Assembly: GCF_000875975.1 (NCBI RefSeq)
Contig: NZ_BAWW01000008.1
Span: forward strand, 1-64,000
DNA from: Parachlamydia acanthamoebae
Lineage (GTDB): Bacteria > Chlamydiota > Chlamydiia > Chlamydiales > Parachlamydiaceae
Length of the DNA stretch: 64,000 nt
Direction: 5' to 3'
A program made the translations under genes and the position numbers. The stretch's first letter is position 1. Every line of letters starts with the position of its first letter. Of this stretch, positions 1 to 9,211 are shown in pieces. The notes beneath the pieces are model-generated. The model did no database searches, was not told the DNA's origin, and saw nothing but the letters and a program-made list of their open reading frames with translations.

Positions 1-112
1 ATAGGAATCGAAGAAAACGGTTTGGCTTAAGATTTAACCTGATCGCGGGGATACACAATTTGGAGTTGCCGTAAGGAATTTCGAAAGAAGTCTAATGAAA
101 GTGACGACATTG

Positions 113-131
113 TTCGACTCTAAAAGTCGAA
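113..131. other. Small inverted repeat
   Basis: TTCGACT and AGTCGAA form a 7-bp stem around a 5-base loop, just past the 3' end of the minus-strand gene at 147-680. No T-run follows on that strand, so a terminator role is only possible. Confidence 0.25.
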
Positions 132-146
132 TAATTGCATGCGAAT

Positions 147-680
147 TTATCTTCTTTTACTCGTTTCGTTTGCTTCATTCAACCAAGAAAGCCCATGCTG
201 AACTAATATAGGGGCAATACTTACACCAATTCCAGTTAGAAATGTGTACTCACGCTTCACTGTTGATTCGAGAAGCCATCTAACTATGCCACCTTTAGGT
301 AAAGTAGAGATCGCATTATTCACAATCTGGCTACTGTAAGAAGCCAGAATAATGGGCAACGCTGTCTCTGCAATAAGACTAACAAACATCAAAAAATTAC
401 AAGTTTTAGGATGGATTTGATCGGGGCCTTCTCCTGTATTTCTATCTACATAACGTTTAATTGGATTATAAATCATAGAATGGTAGATTCCCGAATATAC
501 CCCTTGAATCAATCCGACATTACCAACGCCAACAAACCGTCCTCCTATATATCCAACAGTTGCTGGAGCTAGTAGATTTCCACTTTTTTCAATAACAAAT
601 AACCCCGCTGATGCAATCCCATTCAGGCCATTGTTAATAATAGCATTCGTTGAACTTGAACTACCTATTTGGCTTGTCAT
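147..680 (-). CDS. Hypothetical membrane protein
   Basis: No family recognised. The protein has 177 residues. Three hydrophobic stretches (about residues 20-50, rich in Gly and Ala; about 94-116; and about 147-160) suggest a membrane protein with a Ser/Asn-rich N-terminus. An upstream in-frame start exists at 707, but ATG at 680 is preceded by a near-perfect GGAGG five bases away, which decides the start. It has no close neighbour on its strand in the window, and the next 480 bases upstream hold no intact gene. Lineage-specific chlamydial membrane protein is the best description; function unknown. Confidence 0.6.
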   Translation of the reverse strand: MTSQIGSSSSTNAIINNGLNGIASAGLFVIEKSGNLLAPATVGYIGGRFVGVGNVGLIQGVYSGIYHSMIYNPIKRYVDRNTGEGPDQIHPKTCNFLMFVSLIAETALPIILASYSSQIVNNAISTLPKGGIVRWLLESTVKREYTFLTGIGVSIAPILVQHGLSWLNEANETSKRR

Positions 681-942
681 ATTTACCTCCGTTGGAAATA
701 CACTCACGCTAACACATATTTTGAAAATTATGCAAGAAATTTGCTTTAGAGTAGCTTTTGAGCGCCATAATGAGTTAAGAGTAAAAGCAAATTGGCAAGA
801 AATAACATGATCTTATCAATGGGTTTTCTGATTTATAGCATTCGAATTACTCAAAAAAAATATTTTGACATTATTGATTAAATTGAACAGGTAAATTTCG
901 CAATGCCGAGATTGCACAACCAATAGAAGGGAACTTTCTTTG

Positions 943-1159
943 CATGAGGACACTTTTTCAGGAATATTCGTCCCTTTCCCCTTGTTGACAGGCAAAGGAT
1001 GCTCCCATTATGGAGACATTCTCCGTCAAGCCTCTCAATTGGCTGAAACGTTAAGCTAAGAACCCTCGTCACTTTACCCTAGATACAGCTCAAGACGCTC
1101 ATACTATTGTAAAAAATGGCACAGCCTTTGTCAAAGCCGTGATTGATATAGAAAGTTAG
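943..1159 (+). pseudogene. Remnant of zinc-type alcohol dehydrogenase / quinone reductase, C-terminal end
   Basis: Two adjacent plus-strand frames read like the C-terminal tail of a medium-chain NAD(P)H-dependent dehydrogenase. The first gives PLLTGKGCSHYGDILRQA followed by LAETLS and a stop near 1058. The second, one base shifted, gives HFTLDTAQDAHTIVKNGTAF and ends in AVIDIES-stop at 1157-1159. Relatives in this family end with a similar LLTGxGxxxHGxILREA segment and then AxxAHxxxExGxxxGKxVxxI. No start codon, cofactor domain or ribosome site is present, so this is a decayed tail with a frameshift. The rest of the 708-1165 gap shows nothing else I can support. The family call is by eye. Confidence 0.45.
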
Positions 1160-1165
1160 CCCTAT

Positions 1166-2203
1166 TTAAAGAACGAGCATTGCATCGCCATAAGAATAAA
1201 AACGGAATTTTTCTTTAACAGCTTTTTGATAGGCTTCGCGGATAAGCTCGTGACCAGCAAAAGTGCTTACTAAGACGAGCAAGCTGGAACAGGGTAGGTG
1301 GAAATTCGTCAACAAAGCTTGCATTTTGCGAAACTGGTACCCAGGAGAAATAAAGATATCCGTGGAATATTCTCCTGGCTGGATTATAGATGAATGCCCA
1401 GCAGCAGATTCCAATGCACGACAACTGGTGGTCCCGATGCAAATTTGGCGCCCAGAGGAAGGATTATTTAATTGTTGGGCAGCTTGCACACTAATAAAAA
1501 AAGACTCGTCGTGCATTTGATGATCGCGAATATCTTCAACCTTTATCGGAAGAAAAGTACCTAGCCCCACATGCAAAGTCACTTCGATTCTTTCAACACC
1601 TTTTGATGTTATTCGATTGAGTAATGGTTGCGTAAAGTGCAATCCCGCAGTAGGAGCCGCAACAGCACCTGGATGAGCTGCATATACCGTTTGATAGCGT
1701 TCCCCATCTTCTTTAACATCAGGTTCCCTCTTGATGTATTTAGGTAAAGGAATTTTGCCATGCTGCTCTAGCACTTGATTAAAATCCCCCTCATGGAAGA
1801 AACGAACACATCGAGCGCCTTCAGGAAGAACGTCTACAATTTCACAAGAAAATGTTTCACTAAAAATAACCTTGGATCCAAGACCCAGTTGTTTTCCTGG
1901 CTTTACCAAAACCTCCCAAGTACCGTCGCTTCTTTGAGCCTTAAGAAAAACTTCAGCCTGACCACCAGTAAGCCGTTTCCCCAATAACCGAGCAGGAATG
2001 ACCTTTGTGTTATTAAAAATAAGGCTATCTCCTTTCTGCAGGAAATCGGCCAATTCATAAAAAGGGATCTCACTTAATATTCCAGAACCTCTATCAACGA
2101 CCATTAAGCGAGAATGATCTCGAGGTGTGCAGGGATGTTGAGCGATTAATTCTTGGGGAAGATCAAAATGATAAGAGGAAAGATGATAAGGGCTATTAGT
2201 CAT
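1166..2203 (-). CDS. queA: S-adenosylmethionine:tRNA ribosyltransferase-isomerase
   Basis: QueA transfers and isomerises the ribosyl part of S-adenosylmethionine onto 7-aminomethyl-7-deazaguanine in tRNA, giving epoxyqueuosine at the wobble position. Family signatures are clear: FDLPQELIAQHP near the N-terminus, FNNTKVIPARLLGKR, GAVAAPTAGLHFT and LHVGLGTFLPIK. The 345 residues from ATG 2203 match the usual family length. Further upstream starts (ATG 2233, TTG 2245) lie inside a perfect 10-bp hairpin and add residues not found in the family, so I reject them; the chosen start has no strong ribosome site. It is the last gene of a minus-strand run behind a transporter, ruvB and a SpoIID protein. 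The enzyme assignment is firm, the start less so. Confidence 0.93.
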   Translation of the reverse strand: MTNSPYHLSSYHFDLPQELIAQHPCTPRDHSRLMVVDRGSGILSEIPFYELADFLQKGDSLIFNNTKVIPARLLGKRLTGGQAEVFLKAQRSDGTWEVLVKPGKQLGLGSKVIFSETFSCEIVDVLPEGARCVRFFHEGDFNQVLEQHGKIPLPKYIKREPDVKEDGERYQTVYAAHPGAVAAPTAGLHFTQPLLNRITSKGVERIEVTLHVGLGTFLPIKVEDIRDHQMHDESFFISVQAAQQLNNPSSGRQICIGTTSCRALESAAGHSSIIQPGEYSTDIFISPGYQFRKMQALLTNFHLPCSSLLVLVSTFAGHELIREAYQKAVKEKFRFYSYGDAMLVL

Positions 2204-2227
2204 AAGATTCTGTTTCTGGGGCCTAAA

Positions 2228-2251
2228 GGGCATTTGGGAAACCAAATGCCC
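2228..2251. other. Perfect 10-bp hairpin between spoIID-like gene and queA
   Basis: GGGCATTTGG and CCAAATGCCC flank a 4-base loop (GAAA on the plus strand, TTTC in the queA transcript). It lies just downstream of the SpoIID-like stop and 25 bases before queA. No T-run follows in the transcript, so attenuation, RNA processing or a weak terminator are all possible. Confidence 0.55.
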
Positions 2252-2261
2252 TATAAAATAT

Positions 2262-3122
2262 CTATTTAATTAACTCAATTGTGGCATTAGGAAATGCTTT
2301 CGCTAAGATTTGCGCAGCATTATCTCCTTTGCGAGCCATTTCTTCAGCCTCAAAGAGTGTAATGCGTGAAAAAATGGAGTTTTGTTGTCCTGACGCTTTT
2401 CCACCAGATCCAGAACCCCACTGAGCAGCAAAAGGTGTTAACACCTTTTCATAAGTACCTGTCCGACTTAAAATCATGCCACGGGTAGCCTTAATAGCCT
2501 TTGCCATCGGACTGTCTGAACGAATCTGAACATTCCCTTGGTAGCCAACGCGACTTCCTTCAACTGTCCAATAAGGATTTTTGGGATTTTCTGTCAGATA
2601 GTAAGCATGTGTCCGTGCAATAATAGCAACTGCAGCGAGCGCTTCCTCTGGCAGAGGTTCCACGAATTGAGGCTCCAGTATCACTTCTAAATATTTTTCT
2701 AGAGGAATCTGGTTGACGACACTCACAGTTCCACCAATATCGTAAACAAGTAAAGACCCTGGATAATCTGTTCCATCTACTGACAATATCGTTGTCAATT
2801 GATCTGGAACAACTTTTAATTGGTGAATACCAGGGAATTCTTCTCCCCATCTTAATCCGCCAGACATCGCTTCAATCGGCTTACGTTTTCCTAAAAAACG
2901 TGTGCTGATATGCGATTCGTCATGTGGATCGTACAATTGATATTTCCCTTTTACCTCGAGCATTATGCTGGGTTGGTCATGAATGACCAAGACATTTACC
3001 GCAGGAGGAGCTGGGGGACTTTGTTTCCATAAAATTTCTGTAACAGTTTCCCATATTCCTGCTTGCGCAGTAATGGAAAATGACAGGCTTGCAAGTAAAA
3101 GCAGATTACGCATGATCTTCAT
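2262..3122 (-). CDS. SpoIID/LytB-domain secreted protein (glycan strand-cleaving)
   Basis: SpoIID proteins cleave denuded peptidoglycan glycan strands as lytic transglycosylases; a chlamydial homologue has been reported to act at the division septum. The 286-residue protein opens with a signal peptide ([20 protein letters not shown]). The SpoIID core runs from about residue 120 to the end, with VVNQIPLEKYLEVILEPQF, then EALAAVAIIARTHAYYL, and a Gly/Ser-rich WGSGSGGKASG segment. ATG 3122 shares its A with the ruvB stop (TGATG) and has GGAG upstream, so the two are translationally coupled. A periplasmic cell-wall role follows from family and signal peptide; the coupling to ruvB probably has no functional meaning. 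Confidence 0.85.
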   Translation of the reverse strand: MKIMRNLLLLASLSFSITAQAGIWETVTEILWKQSPPAPPAVNVLVIHDQPSIMLEVKGKYQLYDPHDESHISTRFLGKRKPIEAMSGGLRWGEEFPGIHQLKVVPDQLTTILSVDGTDYPGSLLVYDIGGTVSVVNQIPLEKYLEVILEPQFVEPLPEEALAAVAIIARTHAYYLTENPKNPYWTVEGSRVGYQGNVQIRSDSPMAKAIKATRGMILSRTGTYEKVLTPFAAQWGSGSGGKASGQQNSIFSRITLFEAEEMARKGDNAAQILAKAFPNATIELIK

Positions 3123-4135
3123 CACTTCTCCGTCCTTCCCTTTTTTAATTTTCCTAAGTGTTTGTAGGCAGATTCTGTTGCAACACGGCCTTTGGGTGTA
3201 CGTTTGATAAACCCTTTCATGATTAAATAAGGCTCGTGCACTTCCTCTATTGTATTTTTTTCTTCTCCAATGGCAACTGCAAGTGTATTCAATCCCACTG
3301 GCCCACCATTGTAATCATCAATTAAAACTTCTAAAATTTTTTTATCCATTTCGTCAAATCCAATTTGATCAATTGCCAACATTTCTAAGGCTTTGATCAC
3401 AATCGGCTGCGTAATGATGTTATTTGCACGCATTTGTGCATAATCTCGCACCCATCTTAAAAGATGGTTCGCTATGCGAGGTGTGCCTCTAGCGCGTTGT
3501 GCGATTTCCGCTAACCCTTTCTGATCGATTGTCATATGCAAAATTTGCGCAGTACGACCCAATATTTGCTCTAGAACTTTAGGTTCATAATAATCTAAGC
3601 GGCATGAAAATGCAAATCTAGAACGCATGGGAGATGTTAATAAACCGACGCGCGTAGTTGCTCCAACCAAAGTAAAGCGTGGCAATTTGATTTGGATGCT
3701 ACGTGCATTTGGTCCTTTATCAATCATCAAATCCAGGACAAAATCCTCCATAGGCGGGTACAAATACTCTTCTATGGCTGGTTGTAAACGATGCAGCTCA
3801 TCGATAAAGAGAATATCCCCTTCTTTGAGATTCGTCAAAACACCTGCCAAATCTCCCGCTTTTTCAATAAGTGGTCCAGATGTCACAACAATATTCGTTC
3901 CCATTGCCTTAGCTAAAATATTTGCTAACGTTGTCTTCCCGAGCCCGGGAGGACCGCTAAACAAACAATGGCTGAGTGCTTCGCCTCTTTGTTTTGCCGC
4001 ACCAATCAACACTTCCAACCTTTCTCGAATAGAATCCTGACCTGCAAAATCGTCTAGCGCTTGCGGTCTTAGAGGGACCTCAAAAGTAGTATCTTCCTGG
4101 CAAAACGAAGATTCGATATAGTTTTTTGTTGTCAT
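3122..4135 (-). CDS. ruvB: Holliday junction branch migration ATPase RuvB
   Basis: RuvB is the AAA+ motor that, with RuvA, drives branch migration of Holliday junctions in recombination repair. The 337 residues carry Walker [10 protein letters not shown] (residues 61-69), Walker [10 protein letters not shown], sensor 1 [11 protein letters not shown], the arginine finger region SPMRSRF, and a C-terminal winged helix ([12 protein letters not shown] to the end). Length is normal for the family. Its ATG follows the stop of the upstream transporter by one base, and its stop overlaps the SpoIID-like start, so the genes are transcribed together. ruvA and ruvC are not in this window. Confidence 0.97.
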   Translation of the reverse strand: MTTKNYIESSFCQEDTTFEVPLRPQALDDFAGQDSIRERLEVLIGAAKQRGEALSHCLFSGPPGLGKTTLANILAKAMGTNIVVTSGPLIEKAGDLAGVLTNLKEGDILFIDELHRLQPAIEEYLYPPMEDFVLDLMIDKGPNARSIQIKLPRFTLVGATTRVGLLTSPMRSRFAFSCRLDYYEPKVLEQILGRTAQILHMTIDQKGLAEIAQRARGTPRIANHLLRWVRDYAQMRANNIITQPIVIKALEMLAIDQIGFDEMDKKILEVLIDDYNGGPVGLNTLAVAIGEEKNTIEEVHEPYLIMKGFIKRTPKGRVATESAYKHLGKLKKGRTEK

Positions 4136-4136
4136 C

Positions 4137-5507
4137 TTAAAAGAACATCAGCAATGAATTCAAAAAAATAATCGCCATTAAAATAGGAGCCGAAACTTTA
4201 AAGCAAAACCAAAAGTACGATAAAATCCAGGGATAACGCTTAAAAAACTCATGAGATCCCACTTTTAGCTCACTTAAAGCATTCCACACCCCCCAACGTC
4301 CGAGCAAGAGAATGAGTGCAAAAAACCCACCTGCAGGAATTAAAATATGTCCACAGATGGATTCAATAAAATCAACAAAGGGCAAACCAAAGAATGTCGT
4401 ATTTTTTAATAAACTATACGACAATGCACTTGGAATACCGAGAAGAAATGCACCAATTCCACATGCCCAAACAGCAAGATGACGGTTCCATCCTTTTTCA
4501 TCAATAAGATATGCAATTGTAGGCTCCATTGCTGAAATTTCGGATGTCAAAGCAGCCAAAACCACAATCAAAAAGAATAACACACTCATCAAATATCCTC
4601 CTGGGATTTGACTTAACACCCAAGGCAAGGTATGGAAAAGCAACGCAGGCCCAGAGCTCGGCTCAACACCCGCGGAAAACGCAATTGTAAAAATGACCAT
4701 CGCCGCTATAATCGAGACAAAAGTATCCATCAATAAAATAGGAACACAACTTTTGACAATATTCTCCTCTTTTGAAAGATAACTTCCATAAGTCACCATC
4801 GTCCCTTGCCCGACACTAAGAGTAAAAAACGCCTGTCCAAGAGCTGTCAAAAGAACAGCAGGAGTGAGTAAACTCCAATCGGGACTGAATAGGAAACGTA
4901 ATCCATCTTGTGCGTTCGGTAAAGTCAGTCCTTTTAGAACAAGAAGAATCAAGACAACAAAGAGAAGCGGCATTAAAAACTTATTCCATCTTTCAATTCC
5001 TCCTCTAACACCTAGATAGAGAACCGTGCTGCAAATCAAAATAAAAAAGAAATGAAAGGAAACTCCCCACAAAGGGTTTTGCATGAGGGAAGTGTGGTGA
5101 AGTGCAACAGCCTCAGTTGAGGCAAAAGAAGATAAATTTCCTTTTACAGCTTCAATGAAATATCCAAAAATCCATCCGGCAACAGCACTATAAAACGAAC
5201 TCACAATAAAGCCGGTTAACACAGTCATTTTCCCAGGCCATGACCAGATTTTCGATCTACCTAATTTCTCGAATGCACCGCTGGGGCTCGTTTGCGTGGC
5301 ACGCCCAATCAAAATTTCCGCAATAAAAACAGGAAATCCAATCAACAACAAGCTTAAAATATAAACAAAAATAAAGGCAGCTCCACCATGTTTACCGACG
5401 AGATAAGGAAATCTCCAAATATTCGCTAAACCTACAGCAGAGCCTGCTACCGCAAAAATAAAACCAATTCGTGATCCCCACGATCCTCGAACTGAAGCGC
5501 TGTTCAT
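4137..5507 (-). CDS. Sodium-dependent transporter, SNF/NSS family
   Basis: Members of the neurotransmitter:sodium symporter family import amino acids or related small molecules with sodium across the inner membrane. The N-terminal signature is plain: [19 protein letters not shown], then [13 protein letters not shown]. Further sodium-site and substrate-site motifs ([28 protein letters not shown]) follow, and about 11-12 hydrophobic segments fill the 456 residues. ATG 5507 has AGAGG five bases upstream; a GTG two codons earlier is less likely. Substrate cannot be read from sequence, but amino-acid uptake would fit an intracellular symbiont. It is the first gene of the run ending with queA. Confidence 0.9.
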   Translation of the reverse strand: MNSASVRGSWGSRIGFIFAVAGSAVGLANIWRFPYLVGKHGGAAFIFVYILSLLLIGFPVFIAEILIGRATQTSPSGAFEKLGRSKIWSWPGKMTVLTGFIVSSFYSAVAGWIFGYFIEAVKGNLSSFASTEAVALHHTSLMQNPLWGVSFHFFFILICSTVLYLGVRGGIERWNKFLMPLLFVVLILLVLKGLTLPNAQDGLRFLFSPDWSLLTPAVLLTALGQAFFTLSVGQGTMVTYGSYLSKEENIVKSCVPILLMDTFVSIIAAMVIFTIAFSAGVEPSSGPALLFHTLPWVLSQIPGGYLMSVLFFLIVVLAALTSEISAMEPTIAYLIDEKGWNRHLAVWACGIGAFLLGIPSALSYSLLKNTTFFGLPFVDFIESICGHILIPAGGFFALILLLGRWGVWNALSELKVGSHEFFKRYPWILSYFWFCFKVSAPILMAIIFLNSLLMFF

Positions 5508-5673
5508 GTGCACCTCTATTAAAATAATGAATGAATTGGTGTTTAAGGATACACTTTTTATTCATATTAAATCCAGCAGAGATCTTGATCTATTCTTGTT
5601 AAAAAAAATCGAAAAAAAATGTAGAATAAATTTATGGTCCAATTTTAAATATTTACAATTAAGGGAGGTTTTT

Positions 5674-6168
5674 ATGATAAAAACTCGACACATTTTTCCC
5701 CTTTTTGCGATTGCGGCTTCCTGTGTACTATTTAACCCATCTACACTCCGCGCAGCAAATATTTCTTCCGTACAAGCTCAAGCCGATGAACAAAATTTTT
5801 ATAAGCAGATCGAAGATCTGATAGCAAAAGATCAAAAACATCTTCAAGAAGTTCAAGATAGAGCTTATAGCCGGACAGAAGCGCCTATGTGGGCGACTAA
5901 AGTAGAGCTCGAGCAAGCTATCATCATGCTAGACGTTAAAAAGGTCCTTTACGCCAATTTTAAAAATACACCTGCCATCCAAAGTCCCCTAGTTCGAGAA
6001 AAACTCCTTAGCTTAATGCGCAAAGATAATATTACCATGAGCGATTTAGCTGAACTTCAGTCACTTACAGAGCGTGAAAAACAGCATTTAAGAGATGAAA
6101 GCGCTCAAATTCAGAGCCAACAAACACAGCCACAACAGCCACCTGTCCCTGCAGGAAGTGCTCAATAA
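5674..6168 (+). CDS. Secreted hypothetical protein with helical body and Gln/Pro tail
   Basis: No family recognised. The 164-residue product begins with a clear signal peptide (IFPLFAIAASCVLFNPSTLR, cleavage likely after LRAA). The mature part is charged and probably helical, with Gln- and Glu-rich stretches, and ends in a Gln/Pro tail (QSQQTQPQQPPVPAG). ATG 5674 is preceded by the strong ribosome site AAGGGAGG. The same frame is open upstream to 5506, but that extension has no ribosome site and would bury the signal peptide. It is divergent from the transporter gene and ends at a hairpin terminator, so it is a single-gene unit. It is probably periplasmic or exported; function unknown. Confidence 0.72.
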   Translation: MIKTRHIFPLFAIAASCVLFNPSTLRAANISSVQAQADEQNFYKQIEDLIAKDQKHLQEVQDRAYSRTEAPMWATKVELEQAIIMLDVKKVLYANFKNTPAIQSPLVREKLLSLMRKDNITMSDLAELQSLTEREKQHLRDESAQIQSQQTQPQQPPVPAGSAQ

Positions 6169-6174
6169 CTTTTT

Positions 6175-6206
6175 AAGAGTGTCTTAAGAGATTGAGGCAC
6201 TCTTTT
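6175..6206 (+). terminator. Rho-independent terminator
   Basis: AAGAGTGTCT pairs with AGGCACTCTT (one G-T pair) across a 10-base loop and runs into TTTT, six bases after the stop of the secreted protein gene. Confidence 0.65.
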
Positions 6207-6371
6207 ACCTAATACTTTTTAATCGACCAAGACAGTACTCATCTGAAGCATTTTGCGATTAAGCATCGACTTTTCTTATCATTCCGCTTTTAAGAAGTAA
6301 GTAAGGAAATTTCAACATTTAATATTTTACATTTGCATAAGAAATAAAACATCGAAGACGAAAGTTGTAAA

Positions 6372-7352
6372 ATGAAAATACTAAAATTAGTTGAAAATAG
6401 AGAAAATATCGATCCTGAATTGGAAACAACCATTCAAAAAGGAAAATGGTACCATTATTCGCGCATTTGCTTTGTTAAAAGTGGTACAGAATCTGCGATT
6501 GCCTCCCTCAATATCTTTGAAAGAGCTTTGGCGTCTTTATCAAAAATTGTACACCTCGATTATAAACAATTCGCTGTAAAAAGAGCGATTCAAGGCATGC
6601 GGGAGAAGGAAATAACCAATACCACCCAAGCTATATTAAGCTCCACCATGAGTACATCTGTAGAGCCACGGCAGGAGCCTCAAGCTTCTTCCCTTTCCCC
6701 TATAGAGGAACCGGTCCCAAGTAGACCCATCTATCTCTCATTTTCTGCTTATCGCCAGGAGAGGGAAGATCGAGGAGAACCTGTCGATCTCATTGTCGGT
6801 CGTGGAACACAGCTTGAAGCTAGACAAGCGACACAAAAGCTTACAGAACAGCGTTATTTCCGGGGGACTGAAAACAAGCCGTATCACCCCTATACGATCG
6901 ATATTAATCCAGATCTACGTCTTGATTATAAAGCAGCAATAGACAATCTAAAAGAGATGGCTTACTTCCCCGATGAGAGTGTAGACGATATTTATGTAGA
7001 ACGGATATTTCCAACGACCATTTTACAAGACATGCGTCTTTTTGTTAACGCAGCCCGTATTCTTAAAACGGGCGGCACACTGTTAGCCGATTTTAATGAC
7101 GGAAGACGCTCGGAAGAGGTACGCAAGAAACAGGTAGAAATCTGGCAAGCTATTTTTGATGAATATCAAATTCCATTTGATATTCAAGCAGACCTCAATA
7201 ACACGCATGCAAGAAGTGAATTGAATTCTCAGAAATTTGTGTGCACCAAGAAAGCTGATTTTGACCCAACATTTATCATGTACAAAGGGCGGCTTGGGCA
7301 GGCTACTCTTAAACTAAAAGGTCTTTTTAGAGAAAACAAACTGAATTTCTAG
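6372..7352 (+). CDS. Hypothetical protein with methyltransferase-like C-terminal half
   Basis: No family firmly recognised. Residues about 1-105 are charged and helical, followed by a Ser/Pro-rich linker. From about residue 135 the sequence resembles a class I S-adenosylmethionine methyltransferase: DLIVGRGTQ could be a weak glycine loop, DINPDLRLDYKAAIDNL the acidic strand, SVDDIYVERIFP the motif IV region and AARILKTGGTLLADF the typical post-IV strand. The glycine motif is poor, so activity is doubtful. The start at 6372 has no good ribosome site. The TAG stop shares three bases with the stop of the convergent gene at 7349. It may be a lineage-specific effector or a degenerate methyltransferase. 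Confidence 0.6.
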   Translation: MKILKLVENRENIDPELETTIQKGKWYHYSRICFVKSGTESAIASLNIFERALASLSKIVHLDYKQFAVKRAIQGMREKEITNTTQAILSSTMSTSVEPRQEPQASSLSPIEEPVPSRPIYLSFSAYRQEREDRGEPVDLIVGRGTQLEARQATQKLTEQRYFRGTENKPYHPYTIDINPDLRLDYKAAIDNLKEMAYFPDESVDDIYVERIFPTTILQDMRLFVNAARILKTGGTLLADFNDGRRSEEVRKKQVEIWQAIFDEYQIPFDIQADLNNTHARSELNSQKFVCTKKADFDPTFIMYKGRLGQATLKLKGLFRENKLNF

Positions 7353-7990
7353 TGAATTTTAAAATAATGCACAATTGCTGGGGGAAAATTTCTCCAAACA
7401 TGCACATGACAGAATTCATAGGATTTAGAAAAGTTAGAAATTAGCTTGGACGTTTTTAAAAAATTTTCCCTTGTTTTAGATCCGACTAAAATTTTTTTAA
7501 TTTCTGGAATTCCTTGATACTCAAAATAAGTAACGATTCCACTTTTTTTAGTTAAAACTTGGTATTGCAAAAGAACAGCCTCCACAATAGACGGATCAAA
7601 AGCATTCAGGGGCAATCCAGAAATGATCACATCATAAAAAGCATCTTTGTGCCAATCAAGAATCGAGCAATTGCAAATATGCACATTCGATTTATGAGCA
7701 TATTTTTTCTCAAGCAACTCGCAAAAAACAGCATCGACTTCCACAATATCTAAATGATCCTGTGGACGCATTTTCTCCAGAATAACATCTGTAAAAACAC
7801 CCGTCCCAGCGCCGGCTTCAAGATAATGGAAAGCTTCTTGCCCTTCACATTTTCCTACATATTTAGTCATGGCTTTGGCAAGTTGATCTGAGCTAGGGAC
7901 AACGGCCCCGATTTGATGCGGTTTTTTAAAAAAATTGAGAAAAAAAACGAAGGTGTCAGACGAAAAAAAATTTTTCAACCAATTAAGCAT
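7349..7990 (-). CDS. Class I SAM-dependent methyltransferase (phospholipid N-methyltransferase-like)
   Basis: The 213-residue protein has the pattern of the small rRNA-dimethylase/phospholipid N-methyltransferase group. PHQIGAVVPSSDQLAKAMTK is the entry segment common to that group, HYLEAGAGTGVFTDVILEKM is motif I, IVEVDAVFCELLEKK is motif II with acidic Asp, and VIISGLPLNAF is motif IV with the NLPxxxF-like signature. All key residues for cofactor binding appear present. Phosphatidylethanolamine or a related lipid is a plausible acceptor, but a small-molecule or protein target cannot be excluded. It lies 17 bases behind the TMEM14-family gene on the same strand, so the two may be co-transcribed. 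Confidence 0.78.
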   Translation of the reverse strand: MLNWLKNFFSSDTFVFFLNFFKKPHQIGAVVPSSDQLAKAMTKYVGKCEGQEAFHYLEAGAGTGVFTDVILEKMRPQDHLDIVEVDAVFCELLEKKYAHKSNVHICNCSILDWHKDAFYDVIISGLPLNAFDPSIVEAVLLQYQVLTKKSGIVTYFEYQGIPEIKKILVGSKTRENFLKTSKLISNFSKSYEFCHVHVWRNFPPAIVHYFKIH

Positions 7991-8007
7991 AACACCTTCA
8001 TTTTTTT

Positions 8008-8328
8008 TTAGTCTCCACTCTCTTTTAAAAAAGCAAACGCCGCTCCCGTTGCAAGGCTTAAGAGGACCATAAAGCCTGCGGGCATGAATTTCATGGAAAG
8101 GGAAAATCTATATAAAAAGAAGAGACCTAAAAATGTGATTAAAGCAATCGCCAAATAATAACCTTCTCTTCTACTTTTCCACATGAGCCAACCAGCGATT
8201 CCCAATAAAATGGCAAATCCCGCCGCCATAAAAAAAGAGACTAAGCTTTGAGCTTTTATATATCCAATAATTCCTCCGATTAGCACCAAAAGTGCGTATA
8301 TCCAAGTAATCGAGGCGTGAATATTCAT
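8008..8328 (-). CDS. TMEM14/UPF0136-family small membrane protein
   Basis: The 106 residues form four hydrophobic helices with the family layout: YALLVLIGGIIGYIKAQSLV (helix 1 and the conserved GYxKA motif), GFAILLGIAGWLM, then IALITFLGLFFLYRFSLSMKF and a final PAGFMVLLSLATGAAF. In eukaryotes and plastids such proteins are linked to fatty-acid or haem precursor movement; the bacterial role is unknown. The end is 17 bases upstream of the methyltransferase gene and the start is 17 bases past the dienelactone hydrolase stop, giving a three-gene minus-strand set read hydrolase, TMEM14, methyltransferase. Confidence 0.85.
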   Translation of the reverse strand: MNIHASITWIYALLVLIGGIIGYIKAQSLVSFFMAAGFAILLGIAGWLMWKSRREGYYLAIALITFLGLFFLYRFSLSMKFMPAGFMVLLSLATGAAFAFLKESGD

Positions 8329-8345
8329 TAGAACACCTATTTGAT

Positions 8346-9077
8346 TTAAAATATTTCTTCAAAAAAATTGCGCATAGACCTCCATGCGCGTTGACTAGAC
8401 TTTTCATTGTAGACAAGCCCTTGCTCATAATCCTTTAAAGCCGGATTTGTAAAAGCATGGGAAGTGTGTCCATAGATGTCCATTTGCCAATCGACGTTAG
8501 CATCATTCAATTCTTTCTGAATCGCAACAATATGTCCAGGAGGAACCAAAGGATCTTCATATCCATGCAGAATTAATAAAGCCCCTTTAATTTCTTTTGC
8601 CAAAGGCTCAATATGGGCTTTATTTCCTCCTAAAGTATCTCCTAATACACCGTGAAAGCTTACAGCTCCAACAATATCAGCCCCACTTCTGAGGAGTTCA
8701 ATAACAGTTAGACCACCAAAACAAAACCCGATCGCGCCTACTTTATCAGGATCTACCACAGCATATTGCTTAACAGCCTCTACTGCAGCTCGAATTCTTT
8801 CACGCAATGTTTTACGGTCAATAAAAAGAGGTAACATTAAAGCTCCAGCTTCCTCATCCGACTCCGCAGTTTTACCCCCTCCAAAAACATCCGCTGCAAA
8901 AGCAACATATCCTAGGTTAGCCAGCTGCCTGGCTTTTTCACATTCAAATTCTCCTAGCCCTTTCCAAGCATGTGCAATCACAATCGCAGGCCTCTTGGCT
9001 GCGCTTGCATTATCATAAGCTAGATAACCTTTCATTTTGAAGCCACCTACTTGATAAGACACAGCTTCTTGATGCAT
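8346..9077 (-). CDS. Dienelactone hydrolase family protein
   Basis: An alpha/beta hydrolase of the DLH type, 243 residues. The nucleophile motif GAIGFCFGG carries the Cys typical of dienelactone hydrolases; HGYEDPLVPPGHIVAI supplies the Asp and GHTSHAFTNP the His of the triad. AIVIAHAWKGLGEFE forms the oxyanion region. Chain length is normal. ATG 9077 follows AAGGAGAA, so the longer frame from 9197 is rejected; it would also run into the divergent globin gene. The natural substrate is unknown; many members are general ester or thioester hydrolases rather than catabolic enzymes. Confidence 0.9.
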   Translation of the reverse strand: MHQEAVSYQVGGFKMKGYLAYDNASAAKRPAIVIAHAWKGLGEFECEKARQLANLGYVAFAADVFGGGKTAESDEEAGALMLPLFIDRKTLRERIRAAVEAVKQYAVVDPDKVGAIGFCFGGLTVIELLRSGADIVGAVSFHGVLGDTLGGNKAHIEPLAKEIKGALLILHGYEDPLVPPGHIVAIQKELNDANVDWQMDIYGHTSHAFTNPALKDYEQGLVYNEKSSQRAWRSMRNFFEEIF

Positions 9078-9211
9078 ATTTTCTCCTTGAATTAGAAAAT
9101 TAATTCCTTTTTCCAAGAAAGTAGGAGTCTGGATATTTTTTCCGCAATATCTATTTTTCAAAGGGCCCATTATGTTATGATTTGCGATCAAATTCAAAAA
9201 TAGGTTCTATT

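Noticed and set aside
878-1072. Minus-strand frame of 64 codons
   Set aside because: It is antisense to the dehydrogenase remnant, has no ribosome site and no family-like sequence.
2231-2245. Upstream starts of queA
   Set aside because: They lie inside the perfect hairpin and add residues not found in the family.
3627-4040. Plus-strand frame of 137 codons
   Set aside because: Lies wholly antisense to ruvB; composition is that of a shadow frame.
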